From Pisolithus tinctorius (Eukaryota > Basidiomycota > Agaricomycetes > Boletales > Pisolithaceae), in the NCBI GenBank assembly GCA_024663395.1, contig JANFAH010000001.1, forward strand, positions 2,666,001-2,730,000: a stretch of DNA of 64,000 bases. The letters run 5' to 3'. The translations under genes were made by a program, and so were the position numbers. The notes below the pieces were generated by a model. The model was not told where the DNA came from. It did not search any database and worked only from the letters and a program-made list of their open reading frames with translations. Shown piece by piece: positions 10,601-21,957 of the stretch. Numbering within the stretch: position 1 is the stretch's first letter; each line of letters opens with the position of its first letter.

Positions 10601-11007
10601 GTGGGGACCAGGCTTACAGGGGGTGTCAATGGGGTTGGCATTCCTTGTGTATGAGTCCAGAAAGTAATACTGCTCAATACCCAGTCAATCAATGGATTGT
10701 ATTGGGTGAGCCAGTCATGTCCAAGGACTATCTTACACTCAGAATCCAACAGGGCTAGATACAGGGTTACTGGGGTGACATCACCAGATGCGAAGCGGAT
10801 ATTGACATCTACTGCTTGGGTTATGGTAAAGGTGGACATTCCATCAAAAAGCTGGAGTCAGATTGGTGAGACCGAGTAAGGGGTAAAAGAGTGTTGTTTA
10901 GCAAACTGGTTATCTATGAAACAATGTGTGGAACCGGAGTCCACTAAAGTATGAAGCCAAGGTAAATCATGGTTTTCTAATGTGGCCAAGGCCAGACTGA
11001 GCGAGCA
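7638..11007 (-). pseudogene. Element A pol: protease, RT, RNase H, integrase
   Basis: Read on the minus strand. An aspartic protease (LVDSGSTHCFID) near 10935. RT from about 10290, with [24 protein letters not shown] and the catalytic [10 protein letters not shown] near 9795. RNase H near 9350-9000 (TNASDYAIAGIL; KPDALTRRWD). Integrase: zinc region H-x-x-H ... CTACTQAK (about 8680-8560), then a DDE core with SMDFIEQL, VTSDRGSEF and GYHPEGDGQTKRTNQ (about 8470-8170). Four in-frame TGA stops interrupt it (near 10857, 10400, 9737, 7892), each where Arg (CGA) fits the family. Otherwise the frame is continuous, so decay is recent and almost purely by C-to-T. Confidence 0.85.
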
Positions 11008-11047
11008 CAAGGCCAAGTCTGGCTGGGGTCGAGGCACGACTATGACA
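11008..11047 (-). mobile_element. 40-bp remnant of the 5' LTR of element A
   Basis: It matches the outer end of the 3' LTR (CAAGGCC...GACTATGACA at 4146-4185) and abuts the AGGAC target duplication. It runs straight into protease coding sequence, which shows an internal deletion of the rest of the LTR, the primer site and gag. Confidence 0.75.
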
Positions 11048-12320
11048 AGGACATTCTTTGGTTGCCTCAGGTCTGTCACTCAGTTAGAAAGGTCTTATGT
11101 GGTTGTTTCAGTCTCCCCAGTTGATGAAGCATATGGATCATTCCTCCCTGCTCCCTGCACCATCTTTATTCCAATCTTGTCCATCATTCTTCCCACATTG
11201 TGACAGCTGCAGCATAATCTACTGTTCTCCAGCCTCCCTGATCACATTCATGATGAGTATGATGTGCATCTTGCCTTCTTACTGCAAGATCCAGCAGAAG
11301 ACATCCCCCCTTCTCCTCCTCCTCTGCCAGAGCCCTGTCCATGAAGCTTTTGTTGACTTTGCTGAGAGGATGGAAGGGTGGGAGATGCAATTGCATATGC
11401 TCCCATTGCCCCACAGACCCCCAATGCCCTAACCCCCTTTTACACCTGACTCATGCCCTTCAATTCTAGAATTAATACTTCCCTATCTGGAAACACCATC
11501 CATCTGTCATGCCATCTTTGGATCTAGAGATGTCTCCACTGAGATCTGACTTGCATCACCACCCCCTAATGTGATATCAGTGTGCTTACTCAGTTTCTGA
11601 CTCCATTTGACTCATTCTGTGATATTTTGACTGTCCTTGACTCGTTCATTGCCAATACTTACCAATCTTCTTTGCTTGCTTACTTTTCATTTCTTACTTA
11701 CTCATCATGATTACTCAGTCCTTACTCATTACTTACCAAGTGTTTGTGCCTTGTTCATCACAAGCTGTGCTCCCCCCACAGTATATAAACCCCATGTACT
11801 TAGCTACCCCCAAGTGAACCAGAAGCCATTCACTCAGCAGTCAGTCAGTTCAGCTCAGCATATCTTGTCATTGACAGTTGAGGCTCATTTGGAAGAGTCT
11901 ATCTGTCATCATTCATATCATTGGTAGTTGAGGCTCCATCAAGGGTCTATCTACCTTCATTCATTATCTGAAGTATCATCTGTGCTTTGTCAGCACATCT
12001 GCTTAGTCATCCATCTACTCCTGCATAACTCATCAATGACTTGTGCCAGGAGCACATCCAAAAGATCATCACACCAGAGTACTTTTGGCTGAATACCTTC
12101 ACTCGGTTCAGCATTCCCCTTCCAGTCATCACTCACTCATCTTCTCCTGCATAACTCGTTGACGACTTGCACTAGGAGCACCTCTACTTGAAGTCCCCCC
12201 CCACATTTAGGTTTCTCTGCCCTCCAGGTTCCGCAGAGGTAAACCACTACTCACTCATATTTGTCTTTGGTGTTGGATTTGTTTGGTTTTCACTAGCTTT
12301 CCACACTTTGACTCACACCA
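11048..12320 (+). mobile_element. LTR F, right portion: end of the 3' LTR of element 1
   Basis: It resumes LTR F at the AGGAC duplication and ends ...CTCACACCA, matching 6417-7637. Includes the TATA box at 11782. It is followed at once by coding sequence of element B (GTAACCCTG...), so element 1 was inserted in B. The matching left target copy would be outside the window. Confidence 0.85.
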
Positions 12321-12623
12321 GTAACCCTGTTTCTAGCCCCATTGGATTCTGAATGTAAGATAGTCCTTGGACATGACTGGCTCACCCACTACAATTTGTT
12401 GATTGATTGGGTACTGAGCAGTCTAACTTTCCAGACATCTACAGGAGGAATGCCAACCCTGTTAACACCCCCTGCCACACTGGTCTTAACTGGTCTTCCC
12501 AAACCCAGTCTACCTGACCAACCCAACCCCGGCCCTGTGCCATCTGTACCATCTGTCAACTCACCAGTTCACACCCCCCTGAAAGCTCCCCCTATTGCCC
12601 TGATCAATGCAGCTGCATATGTA
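12321..12623 (+). pseudogene. Element B protease tail and linker
   Basis: It encodes [19 protein letters not shown], the conserved C-terminal flap region of the retroviral-type protease, then a Pro/Thr-rich linker ending in LINAAAYV at the TA where the palindromic element was inserted. The reading resumes at 14202 with CTCKLEGSTQF, as in element A (FVHTCKLEGSVQF). Confidence 0.75.
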
Positions 12624-14199
12624 CAGTGAGGGACAAAAGTGTTGCAATGTTTGTGAGGTGTGACTTGTTGCTGATGTAGCTTGGGCTATTCTACACAGAT
12701 GATCATGATACCTATACCATTGGAAAGGGGTGACTCTAAGCTTTCCATCGCACTAAGGTTCAGTCAAAACAAAGCAATACATGCTGAGATATACCCTATT
12801 CTTTCCAAAATGTGCATTGCAATGCTTTTGTCCCTGACTGGTGAAATCATGAAATGTGACCTTTTGATGGGATTGAGGGCATGGAGGATGGGAAAAAATG
12901 ATTACATAATAAACCACATGATCATCCAGATGATTTGTCAGAATGTAAACAATGACAAACATTGGACTTGTACCATTAATCCTCCCTCTTTTACCACAAC
13001 TCATGAAATCATCTCTCTAGCTCACATGGTCATTTTCTCAAGGAATTCTTATCAAATACTGGTGGCCACCACAGTGCCATCAGCATAACATGCTCTCAGA
13101 ACCATCAGTCCCTTAAAAAACCTGCTGTCAGTCATTTCCTGGACTGTTTCCCCCCCCATGCTTGATGTGTTCTGGGACTAATCAGTACTTGGAAGGCTGA
13201 AAATGTTATGGAGGTCAATCTGGCATTTCATAACATGATGTACAAACCAGCCCCCTCTCAACCAATGCATTTCTGGCACAGGAACACTGATATGGAAGTT
13301 GGGGTGAGACAAAACCTCCTTGTGCTCTGAGCACCATTACAGGGTTCACTAGATCTTGCTCTGATCTGAACTGTAGATGACTGGGGAAGGATTATTTGGT
13401 CATATGTGACCAAAGGCAATATTCAGGGCCAGATGGAAGCACAGGATTCTGCTCCATGGCAGTTCAGTAGCATATCCTTCTGATGACACCCAGGGGTAAA
13501 GAGGATTTTGTCTTGCCCTAACCTCCATACCACTGTCCCTGTGCCAGAAATGCATTGGTTGAGAGGGGACTGGTTTGTCCATCATGTTCTGAAGTGCCAG
13601 ATTGACCTCCAAAACATTTTCAGCCTTCCAAGTACTGATTAGTCCCAGAACACATCAGGCATGGGGGGGGGGGAAACAGTCCAGGAAATGACTGACAGCA
13701 GGTTTTTTAAGGGACTGATGGTTCTGATAGCATGTTATACTGATGGCACTGTGGTGGCCACCAGTATTTGATAAGAATTCCTTGAGAAAATGACCATGTG
13801 AGCTAGAGAGATGATTTCATGAGTTGTGGTAAAAGAGGGAGGATTAATGGTACAAGTCCAATGTTTGTCATTGTTTACATTCTGACAAATCATCTGGATG
13901 ATCATGTGGTTTATTATGTAATCATTTTTTCCCATCCTCCATGCCCTCAATCCCATCAAAAGGTCACATTTCATGATTTCACCAGTCAGGGACAAAAGCA
14001 TTGCAATGCACATTTTGGAAAGAATAGGGTATATCTCAGCATGTATTGCTTTGTTTTGACTGAACCTTAGTGCGATGGAAAGCTTAGAGTCACCCCTTTC
14101 CAATGGTATAGGTATCATGATCATCTGTGTAGAATAGCCCAAGCTACATCAGCAACAAGTCACACCTCACAAACACTGCAACACTTTTGTCCCTCACTG
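12624..14199. mobile_element. Full-length palindromic Tc1/mariner-like element
   Basis: 1576 bp flanked by TA (12622-12623 and 14200-14201). The ends are CAGTGAGGGACAAAAGTG and its inverse, a Tc1/mariner-style terminus. The two arms are inverted copies from the tips to about 690 bp inward (12624 to about 13315 against 14199 to about 13508) with only scattered mismatches. The central 180 bp are a more diverged palindrome. Each arm keeps the same 135-codon open frame (12681-13088 plus; 14142-13735 minus; MGYSTQMIMIPIPLERG...), which I do not recognise as transposase. Excision restores the element B frame. It is probably non-autonomous. Confidence 0.85.
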
Positions 14200-14201
14200 T
14201 A

Positions 14202-16442
14202 TGCACTTGCAAGCTAGAGGGATCTACCCAATTCCAACTTCATCTATGCCCATTGGACCCAGTCCTGGCCTGGTCTACTTCTACCAGTCCTCCACCAGAC
14301 CTGGCCAGTGTACCAAAGGACTACCACAACTTTGCTGATGTCTTTAGCAAAGCCAAGGCTTCTACTCTCCCCCCACACTGGGAGTATGACCTTAAGATCA
14401 AATTGGAAGAGGGTACTATGCCACCCATAGGAACCATCTACTTGCTATCCCTGGTCAAGCTGCAAGCTCTCCAGGCATTCATTGATGAAAACCTTACTAC
14501 TGGTTTCATCTGGCCCACTTCTTCCCCCTACACTGCACTGGTCCTCTTTGTAAAAAAGAAGGATGGTTCACTCTGGTTATGTGTTGACTTCTGGGGCCTT
14601 AACAACCTCACCAAGACAGACCAGTATCCCCTACCACTAATATCTGATCTACTCAACTCCCCTAGTCATGCCAAAATCTACACTAAGATTGACTTAAGGC
14701 ATGTGTACCACCTCGTCCAGATTGCACCTGGTGATGAGTGGAAAACAGCCTTTAGAACACACTATGGGTCTTATGAGTGGTTGGTGATGCCTTTCAGCCT
14801 TACCAATGCCCCAGCTGCCTTCCAGTGGTTCATCAACTCAATCTTTGTGGATATGCTAGATGTCTGCATCGTCATCTACCTTGACGACATCTTAATCTAC
14901 TCTGGAGATGAGTCATCACACAAGCAGCATGTCCAGGAGGTTCTTTGCTGGCTCCAGTTGCATGGCCTGTATGCCAAACCAGAGAAGTGTGAATTCCACT
15001 CAGACTCTGGAATATTTGGGTGACCACTTGTCCCCAGCTGGCCTTACCATGTCTTCAGAGAAAGTCAAAGCTATCTGCAACTGCCCTGAGCCCCAGAAGG
15101 TAAAGGACATTCAGTCCTTCCTGGGCTTCACCAATTTCTACCACCAGTTCATTTTTAACTATTCAGACATAGTGGTACCTCTAACCCAGTTGACATGCAA
15201 AGGTGCTCCCTGGAACTTTTCTGAGGAGTGCCACTGGTCTTTCAACAAACTCAAGCAGGCCTTCACCACTGCCCTGGTCCTAACTCACTTTTCCCTGGAA
15301 GCTCCTATTACTGTTGAGACTGATGTGTCTGACTACACCATAGCCAGTATTCTGTCCATCACTGGTGGTGATGGTCAAATCCAGCCACTCACATTCTATT
15401 CTCATACCCTGACAGCCCCAGAGCTAAATTATGACACCCATGATAAGGAATTACTTGCAATCTTTGAGGCATTCCAGACATGGCAGCATTACTTGGAGGG
15501 CTCTGCAGTACTGGTTGACATTGTCACTGATCACAAGAACCTGGAGTACTTCTCCACCTCAAAGGTTTTAACCTGGCACCAGGTGTGCTGGTCTGAGTTC
15601 TTGTCACAGTTGAATATGGTTATCTGGTTCAGACCTGGTAAACTTGGTGCTAAGCCTGATGCCCTAACTAGATGATGGGACGTCTACCCCAAAGAGGGGG
15701 ATAGTGACTATGCCCAGGTCAACCCACAGAACCTCAGACTGGTCTTCATGCAGGAACAGCTAGCCACCTCCCTGTGCACCACCTACCTTGAATACCTGGT
15801 CCTACATGCTGTTGCACTGATGGACATGGAGAAGTTGCATAATGATATTCTCTCAGCCCTACCCTCAGACCCAGTCACCCAAGTCCAGTTCTCAGACACA
15901 TCAGATTCCCAGTGGTCAGTTGATGACACCAGCTTCCTCCATCTAGATGGAAGAATCTATGTACTGGACTCTAATGACCTTCACCTTCATGTCTTGAGGT
16001 TTAAACATGATCATCCTTTGTCCAGCCACTTCAGCCAAAACAGAACATTAGAACTCATCCAGTGTGAATACACCTGGCCTGGCCTAAGGACATTTGTCAA
16101 AGACTATGTCTGGTCTTGTACTACCTGTGCCCAGGCCAAGGTACCCCACCACTGGCCTTATGGCCTGCTCAAAAGCTCCCTGTGCCAGAGAAGCCATGGA
16201 ACTCCATCTTGATGGATTTCATAGAGCAACTCCTGGCCTCAACTGGCTTTACTGCCATCCTCATCATGGTCAACTGGCTCTCAAAGCAAGCCATCTTCAT
16301 ACCTACTCGTGACACCATCACAGCCCCTGAGCTTGCCAAGCTCTTCCTCATGCACATGTTCTCTAAGCACAGTGTACTGGCCCATGTAACCTCAGACTGG
16401 GGATCAGAGTTCGTATCCCACTTCTTCTGGTCTCTAGGTAAA
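14202..16442 (+). pseudogene. Element B RT, RNase H and part of integrase
   Basis: RT with [28 protein letters not shown] and [11 protein letters not shown] (about 14560-14900). RNase H with ETDVSDYTIASIL and KPDALTR (about 15310-15675). The integrase zinc region ends CTTCAQAK (about 16120-16140), then LMDFIEQL and VTSDWGSEF before the break at 16442. Lesions: a frameshift near 15018, TGA at 15673-15675 (Arg in element A), and a frameshift near 16180. The CpG-poor composition shows an old, methylation-decayed copy. Confidence 0.8.
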
Positions 16443-17113
16443 TGTTATGCTGCGCTCACATTGTTCCCTTTTGCGGACACTTACGTAATCTGTTTGCATT
16501 TTGTCCTGCCTCCAGAGGTGTTCTGTTACCCCGCAAGCCATTGTCTATGCAGTTGGACTTGCATTCTGTATGTTTCTTTATGTCATCTGTTTCCTCTTAT
16601 GGTAGACCCCTGTCTACCCCGCATTGTACTATAGCCAGACATTGTGTCTGTTCCCCTCCCCTCCGTGATCTGCTGGTGGCCCTGATCCACGCAGTCACAT
16701 GACACATTCACCCCAGGTGAACGCTCCACTTATGACCTGTGTAATGCGGTTAGTCCCTCTCTCCTGCACTCATTCACTGCTGTGTGGCCCCGCCCACAGC
16801 AAGGTTGCCCTTGCGCCCTCTGCTCTGGGACTCGGGTGGACATTCACACTTGTATTCGAATGTTTGACCTACAGTACTGTACATACATATATAAACCCAC
16901 ATGTACTGTACCAGTCCCTCATTCGAAATCTACTTTGCAACCACCCTTAGCTCTGTGTGCTGAACCAACAAGGACTCACCAGTATCCCTTCAGTTGGCCA
17001 AGACTAGTGTTCCACCGCTAGTGAAGTTAAATTACGTGTCACCTCTCACGCAGTCACGTGCTTGTGCTACATTGCACTCGATTCATGACATGACACGAGT
17101 CATCGGCATAACA
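16443..17113 (+). mobile_element. 5' LTR of element C
   Basis: 671 bp, with perfectly inverted 7-bp tips TGTTATG ... CATAACA. It begins exactly where element B coding sequence stops. TATA box at 16888. Confidence 0.8.
16888..16895 (+). promoter_or_regulatory. TATA box of element C LTR
   Basis: TATATAAA in the middle of the LTR, followed by the CCCACATGTACTG context also seen near the TATA boxes of the other LTRs (ATGTACT). Confidence 0.5.
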
Positions 17114-17437
17114 GAAGATTTCGAATCACCCAGACACATCAAAGCCCAGACTACCCTCAGATACCTACGGTCTGGAATCCTTGCTAGGCAAAATAGCCTG
17201 CAAAACGACCACCTCCTGCCACTCCAACAGGAACCACTGATTTAATACCAGTGAGCTAGCCCCTAAACCTTCGGCACTAACCTTCCACTTCATCAACGTG
17301 TCTTCACACTGCCAAGAAGAAGGAAGTAAGAGGCCTCCATCAGCAGCCTCTTCATTCAGACCTCCCGTACCATCTTGTAAAGGAAAAGAGGTCCTCCAAG
17401 TCTTGAAGACCCGCCTGTAAGGCCCCAACTTGGGCAA
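17114..17437 (+). other. Untranslated leader of element C
   Basis: 324 bp between LTR and gag frame. A tRNA-primed binding site should start at 17114, but I see no clear TGG start there. Nothing else is recognised. Confidence 0.4.
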
Positions 17438-18724
17438 GTGGCAGAATTGACCTCACCAGTAAACTTTACCTCCTATCGCAAACTGAGACCTTCGAGTCCA
17501 GATATTGAAACACAAGTCAGGGCAGCCGGACCAGCGGACCCCACTACTTCCCTGTCTACTGACATATACCTCCCTACTACTTCAGCCAACCAGATGGCAG
17601 AAGAACTCGCACACCAAACTTCTGGACTAAACCTCCAGGACCCATTCGCTGGCCAGACTAGGGTCACCCCCAAAATGGCCGCTGAATTTTACAAGTTGCT
17701 CTTTGGCAGAGATGTGGTAAGGCCTAAAGGCCCCTCCCAAGGTTCCGAGGAGAGAGGAAAGGAACGTGACTCTAGGGGAGGCGGACTGAAAGAAATCGGC
17801 CTGAATAAACCCTTCTCCTACAACAGAGCACACCAAGACTTCTTGGCCTGGTTGAGCAGCGTCAAACTATACCTTGCCACTAATGACCATGTCTACTATG
17901 AAGACCAATCCAAGATCGCATTTACCCTGTCCTATATGGGTAGTGGTTTCGCCCACGCCTTCGCCGAGGCCTATGTCAATGAGAACACTACCACTCTTGG
18001 AGACCTTAAAATCTTCGATGGATGGGACGAGTTTGTCGCCAAGTTAAAAGAAACCTTCCAAGTAGGAGATGCCAAAGCTACTGCGCTGATCTACCTCTCC
18101 ACCATCTGTCAAGGGGACTGCTCTCTTGACAAGTACATCGCAGACTTCCACAATTGCCTTAATAAAGCCCAGATCTCCACCTGCGACACCACTGCCACGG
18201 TGTTCTTCGGAAAGGGGCTTAACAAGGAAGTCAACAAATGGATCCTTATGTCGGGCCCCAAGCCCGATACCGTAGAAGACTGGATCCGACAAGCAACAGC
18301 AGTGCATGCAGCAATGGCAACCCTCAAGGTCTTCTCTGGAAAGGCTACTTTCCAGGACCATTCCTATCTTTGGAAGCAAGAACAAGGTTCGCACAGATCA
18401 AAGTCCTCTTCGTCTCCGAAACTTCCGTACTGAGACCCCTATGCCATGGATATCAATCAGAAGTCCAAGGTCTGATCACAGAGCGAAGCTCCTACCTGTT
18501 ATGGATGTGGTAAGATAGGGCACATGAAGTCTAAATGCCCCTCGTCCGCAACAAACAGTAGGTCTTCCTCAGCCCAAAAGTTCCGCACCCATATCCTGGC
18601 AGTGCTCGAGGAACTTGACAAGAGTTCTGAAGAGGGGGAGGATCCAGAACCGGTCGACCACTACTGTGGGGAGAATGATGAACCCACGGATGACAGGGGA
18701 CCAAAGGGTCAACCGGATTTTTGA
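17438..18724 (+). pseudogene. Element C gag (capsid and zinc knuckle)
   Basis: The frame opens at 17438 (first ATG at 17594) and contains a Gypsy capsid-like region (HQDFLAWLSSVKLYL ... FAHAFAEAYV ... SLDKYIADFHNCLNKA) and a CCHC zinc knuckle CYGCGKIGHMKSKC at about 18496-18540. Two in-frame TGA codons (18431-18433 and about 18472) lie between capsid and knuckle; both fit lost CGA. The frame ends at TGA 18722-18724, one base out of phase with pol at a run of five T. Confidence 0.8.
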
Positions 18725-21700
18725 AAGGCTCTCCTGGTGTAGCATCAGGAAGAGAGCCCATAGTGTCCCGAAAGGTAGAGGTTAAGATAGGAACTGAAAA
18801 AGTGTACGATTACGAACAAGATATGTCAGTCACTTCTGTCGCTGGTTTCACTTACCTTGTCGATCACGAAAATGCTACTGTCCAAACCATCCTCGACTTG
18901 GGCACTGAAACAAACATCATCAATCCTGCGATAGTCGAGAAATATGACATCCTGACACGGAAGATTGCAAGACTGTGGGAGTCCAGGAGCTACAAAGGCA
19001 AGACCGGAGATTGGGTAACCCATATCGCCTCCTTCAGAGCTAAGATCTGGGGGAAAACCATGCGCATCCACATGTACACCCTCAAGCTTGGGAATTGGGA
19101 GTCCCTCCTCCTCGGAATGCCTTGGCTCAAAGAGCACAACCCCATAATCAGCTGGACAACTAGAAAGCTGATCAGCTGGGGGGAGCTCAACCATGGTCTT
19201 GATAGGAAAAATCATGTCCGTGGAACCAATTTCACTAGGACCATCAAAATAAACCGCACCTCCATTTCTACAAAACTCGAGGCTTCTCACATACAGGCAG
19301 AGGTGGAGTTACCCCCAGAATATCACGATCTCTCGGTAGTCTTCTCCAAAGAAGAGATCCCTCTTCCGCCCCATAGGGGTTTTCTCGACCACGAAATCTG
19401 CCTGAAGCCCAGCTTCCAGCCGAAGAAAGGAGCCATCTACCTGCTGTCCCTCAACGAACTCAAAGCTCTTGACAAGTTCATCGACAAAAACCTCAAATGC
19501 GGAAAGAGTCACCCCTCGAAATCTTCACAAGCAGCCCCTGTGTTCTTCGTAGGGAAGAAGGATGGGAAAAGGAGGCTCATCCAAGGCTATCGATACCTCA
19601 ACTCTCACACTGTAATTGATTCGTACCCCCTCCCAGATGTGAAGACCCTCCTGGACGAACTGGCTGACTCCTGTTACTTCGCCAAGTTCGATGTTTGCTG
19701 GGGTTTCACCAACATAAGGGTAAAGGAGGGCGACGAGTGGAAAGGGGCTTTCATCACCCCTAAAGGTCTCTTCGAACCTACAGTAATGTTCTTTGGACAG
19801 TGCAACTCGCCGCCCACTTTCCAACGGTACATGGATCACACCTTCAGAGAACTCAAGAATGAAAGGAAGGCCATCACCTTCATGGATGATGTCACAATAC
19901 ACTCAAAAACCAAGGAAGGACTACGTGCAGCAGTCCAACAGTTCCTTCAGATCGCCTCGAAAGAACACCTCCGCCTTAGACTTAAGAAGTGCACTTTCGA
20001 AGCCGAGGAAATAGAGTTTCTAGGGTTCGTGATCTGTCAGGGTTGGTATGAACCATCGGAGGTTAAGATCGAAGCCATCAAAACTTGGCCCGCTCCGAGG
20101 ACCCTGAAGGAACTCTGTTCCTTCCTTGGTTTCTGCAACTTCTACTGGCAGTTCGTTTCCGGCTTTTCACAGACCACCTGGCCATTACATGACCTGTCCA
20201 AGAAGAACATGAAGTGGACCTGGGGCCCGGAACAGGCCTCCGCTTTCGAAGACCTGAAGAAGGCCCTTTCGTCCAAACCGGTTCTTTGTTTTCCAGACCT
20301 CCAGAAGCCCTTCGTACTCCACACTGATGCCTCAAAGCTCAGCACTGGTGCTGTTCTGTCACAGGCTGACAACTTGGGAGTGCTTCACCCCTGCGCTTAT
20401 ATGTCTCAGTCACTTACTGGAGCCGAGCAAAACTACCAAGTCTATGACTTGGAAATGCTAGCAGTAATGTGTGCCCTCAAGCAGTGGTGCCCCTATCTGC
20501 TCTCGCCTCCAGAGCCAACTAAGGTCTACACCGACCACCAAAATATCACTTATTACACACAGCCACAGAAGCTCACCACTCAACAGGCCCACTGGCAGGA
20601 CACGCTCCAGGAGTACCCACTCCTGTTCATCCACATCACAGGAACGAAGAATTCTGCCACTGACACCCTGTCCCGCCACTCGGACTTCAATGCTGAGCCC
20701 AGCACCATCTCTACCCTACTTCCAAAGGCTGTTTGGCTTGAGGGGGGGGTGAGACCCTCCATTGTTTCCCTTTTCAAGATCGACCGAACAGCCCCCAGGC
20801 CTTCAAGAGCCCCAGCCCCTGTCCGGAAGGTCTCCTTTAAAGAGTCAGAGCCTGCTGAATGCCCACTTGAAGACAAGACAAAGGTTCAGAAAGGTAAAAG
20901 ACGTGTTCTCCAGCTGAGTGCTGATCTCTACCAAGAGGTAAAAAAGGCGTCTGCATCCCTCTCGACCCCTGAAACAACAGAAGGGTCTGATGGGGTCAGA
21001 AGGAAGGGAAGAAGGATCTTCATACTGGAACCAGTCCGCCGAGATGTCCTTCAGCAGTATCACAACCTTCCCGTGTTTGGACACCCCAGAGTAAAAGCAA
21101 TGACAAAGAAAATGAACAAATACATGTGGTGGCCCGGAATGTACCAGTCCGTCCACAACTACTGCAAAGGATGCCCTACCTGCCAGGTGAGCAAGGTTAA
21201 CACACATCTGACAACTCTGCCCGTCACCCCACATGACATAGCAAAGAACCCCTTTCCCTTTAAGCAAGTCTCAATGGACCTGGTCACCGACCTGCCCCTG
21301 TCCGGGGGAAAGTATGACTCTGTCCTTACCATCGTAGACCAGGGACTTACTAAAGGCGCATTCTTCCTGCCAACCGCTAAAACTGTGGACAGTGTCAGCA
21401 TCGCAGACCTGTACCATACCTACGTCTACCCTCATTGGGGGGTCCCAGAGGCCGCCATTTCAGACCAAGGACCCCAGTTCGTCTCTGCATTCACAAGAGA
21501 CCTCTACTGGTCCCTCAGAATCGAGTTGAAGGCCTCCACCGCTTACCATCCACAAACCAATGGCAAAGCGGAGCATGTAAACCAGGAGGTTGGCACCTAT
21601 CTGTGCATGTATGCAGACACTGACCCCCACAACTGGCACACCAAACTCCCAGATGCTCAGATGGCGCACAACTCACACATACACTCGTCTCACAACCAGA

Positions 21701-21957
21701 CACCATACTCACTCATGTACAGGTTTGACCCTGCCCCTTACCTGACAGGACAACAGCCACAGGAGTCCCTAGCAGGTGATTGACTCGAGCAGCTGGCTGC
21801 AAACTGAGATGCTGCGATAATCGCTCATAAGGAAGCACAGGAGCTGATGAAATCACGATTGAAGGGAACCTATACAGAGTTTGCCATGGGAGATAAGGTG
21901 TGGCTTGACACTTCTGACCTAAAAAGGGAGGTTCCGTTGAAGAAGCTTGCACCCCGG
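18721..21957 (+). CDS. Element C pol: protease, RT, RNase H, integrase
   Basis: Open for 1020 codons to 21783. Protease active site reads LDLGTE instead of DSGT near residue 59. RT: KKDGKRRLIQGYRYLN, AKFDVCWGF, and catalytic FMDDV near residues 386-390. RNase H: LHTDASKLSTGAVL near 535. Integrase: zinc region HNLPVFGHPRV ... CKGCPTC (about 780-822), DDE at MDLVTDL (852), SDQGPQF (915) and QTNGKAEHVNQ (about 950). Two TGA codons (21781 and about 21808) interrupt the C-terminal domain, which otherwise continues (FAMGDKVWLDTSDLK) to the break. All DDE and RT Asp residues are present. The protease change (Ser to Leu) may inactivate it. Confidence 0.85.

Larger units (their letters stand above)
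3689..11047 (-). mobile_element. Chromovirus A (Ty3/Gypsy), nearly full length
   Basis: It is inserted in LTR F with a perfect 5-bp target duplication AGGAC (3684-3688 and 11048-11052), and the termini are TG...CA. In element orientation (minus strand) the order is: a 40-bp LTR remnant (11047-11008), protease, RT, RNase H, integrase, chromodomain, then an opposite-strand gene, a polypurine tract, and the 497-bp 3' LTR (4185-3689). Most of the 5' LTR, the primer site and gag are missing, by internal deletion. A foreign LTR (5834-7637) splits the integrase tail from the chromodomain. Confidence 0.88.
12321..16442 (+). mobile_element. Chromovirus B, middle fragment of pol
   Basis: A close relative of element A in the opposite orientation. 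It begins inside the protease ([20 protein letters not shown]) where element 1 cuts it, and ends inside the integrase (FFWSLGK) where element C cuts it. The palindromic element at 12624-14199 interrupts it. CpG is nearly absent. Confidence 0.85.
16443..21957 (+). mobile_element. Ty3/Gypsy element C, 5' LTR to integrase tail
   Basis: 5' LTR, gag and a nearly intact pol, cut at 21957 by element D before its 3' LTR. It is CpG-rich compared with B and its pol frame is open for 1020 codons, so it is among the youngest layers. The 5' flank in B is GTAAA; the matching copy cannot be checked because the 3' end is not in the window. Confidence 0.85.

Noticed and set aside
12681..13088. 135-codon frame in the palindrome as a transposase
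   Set aside because: No helix-turn-helix or DDE/D motif; open in both arms simply because they are copies. Kept only as a note.
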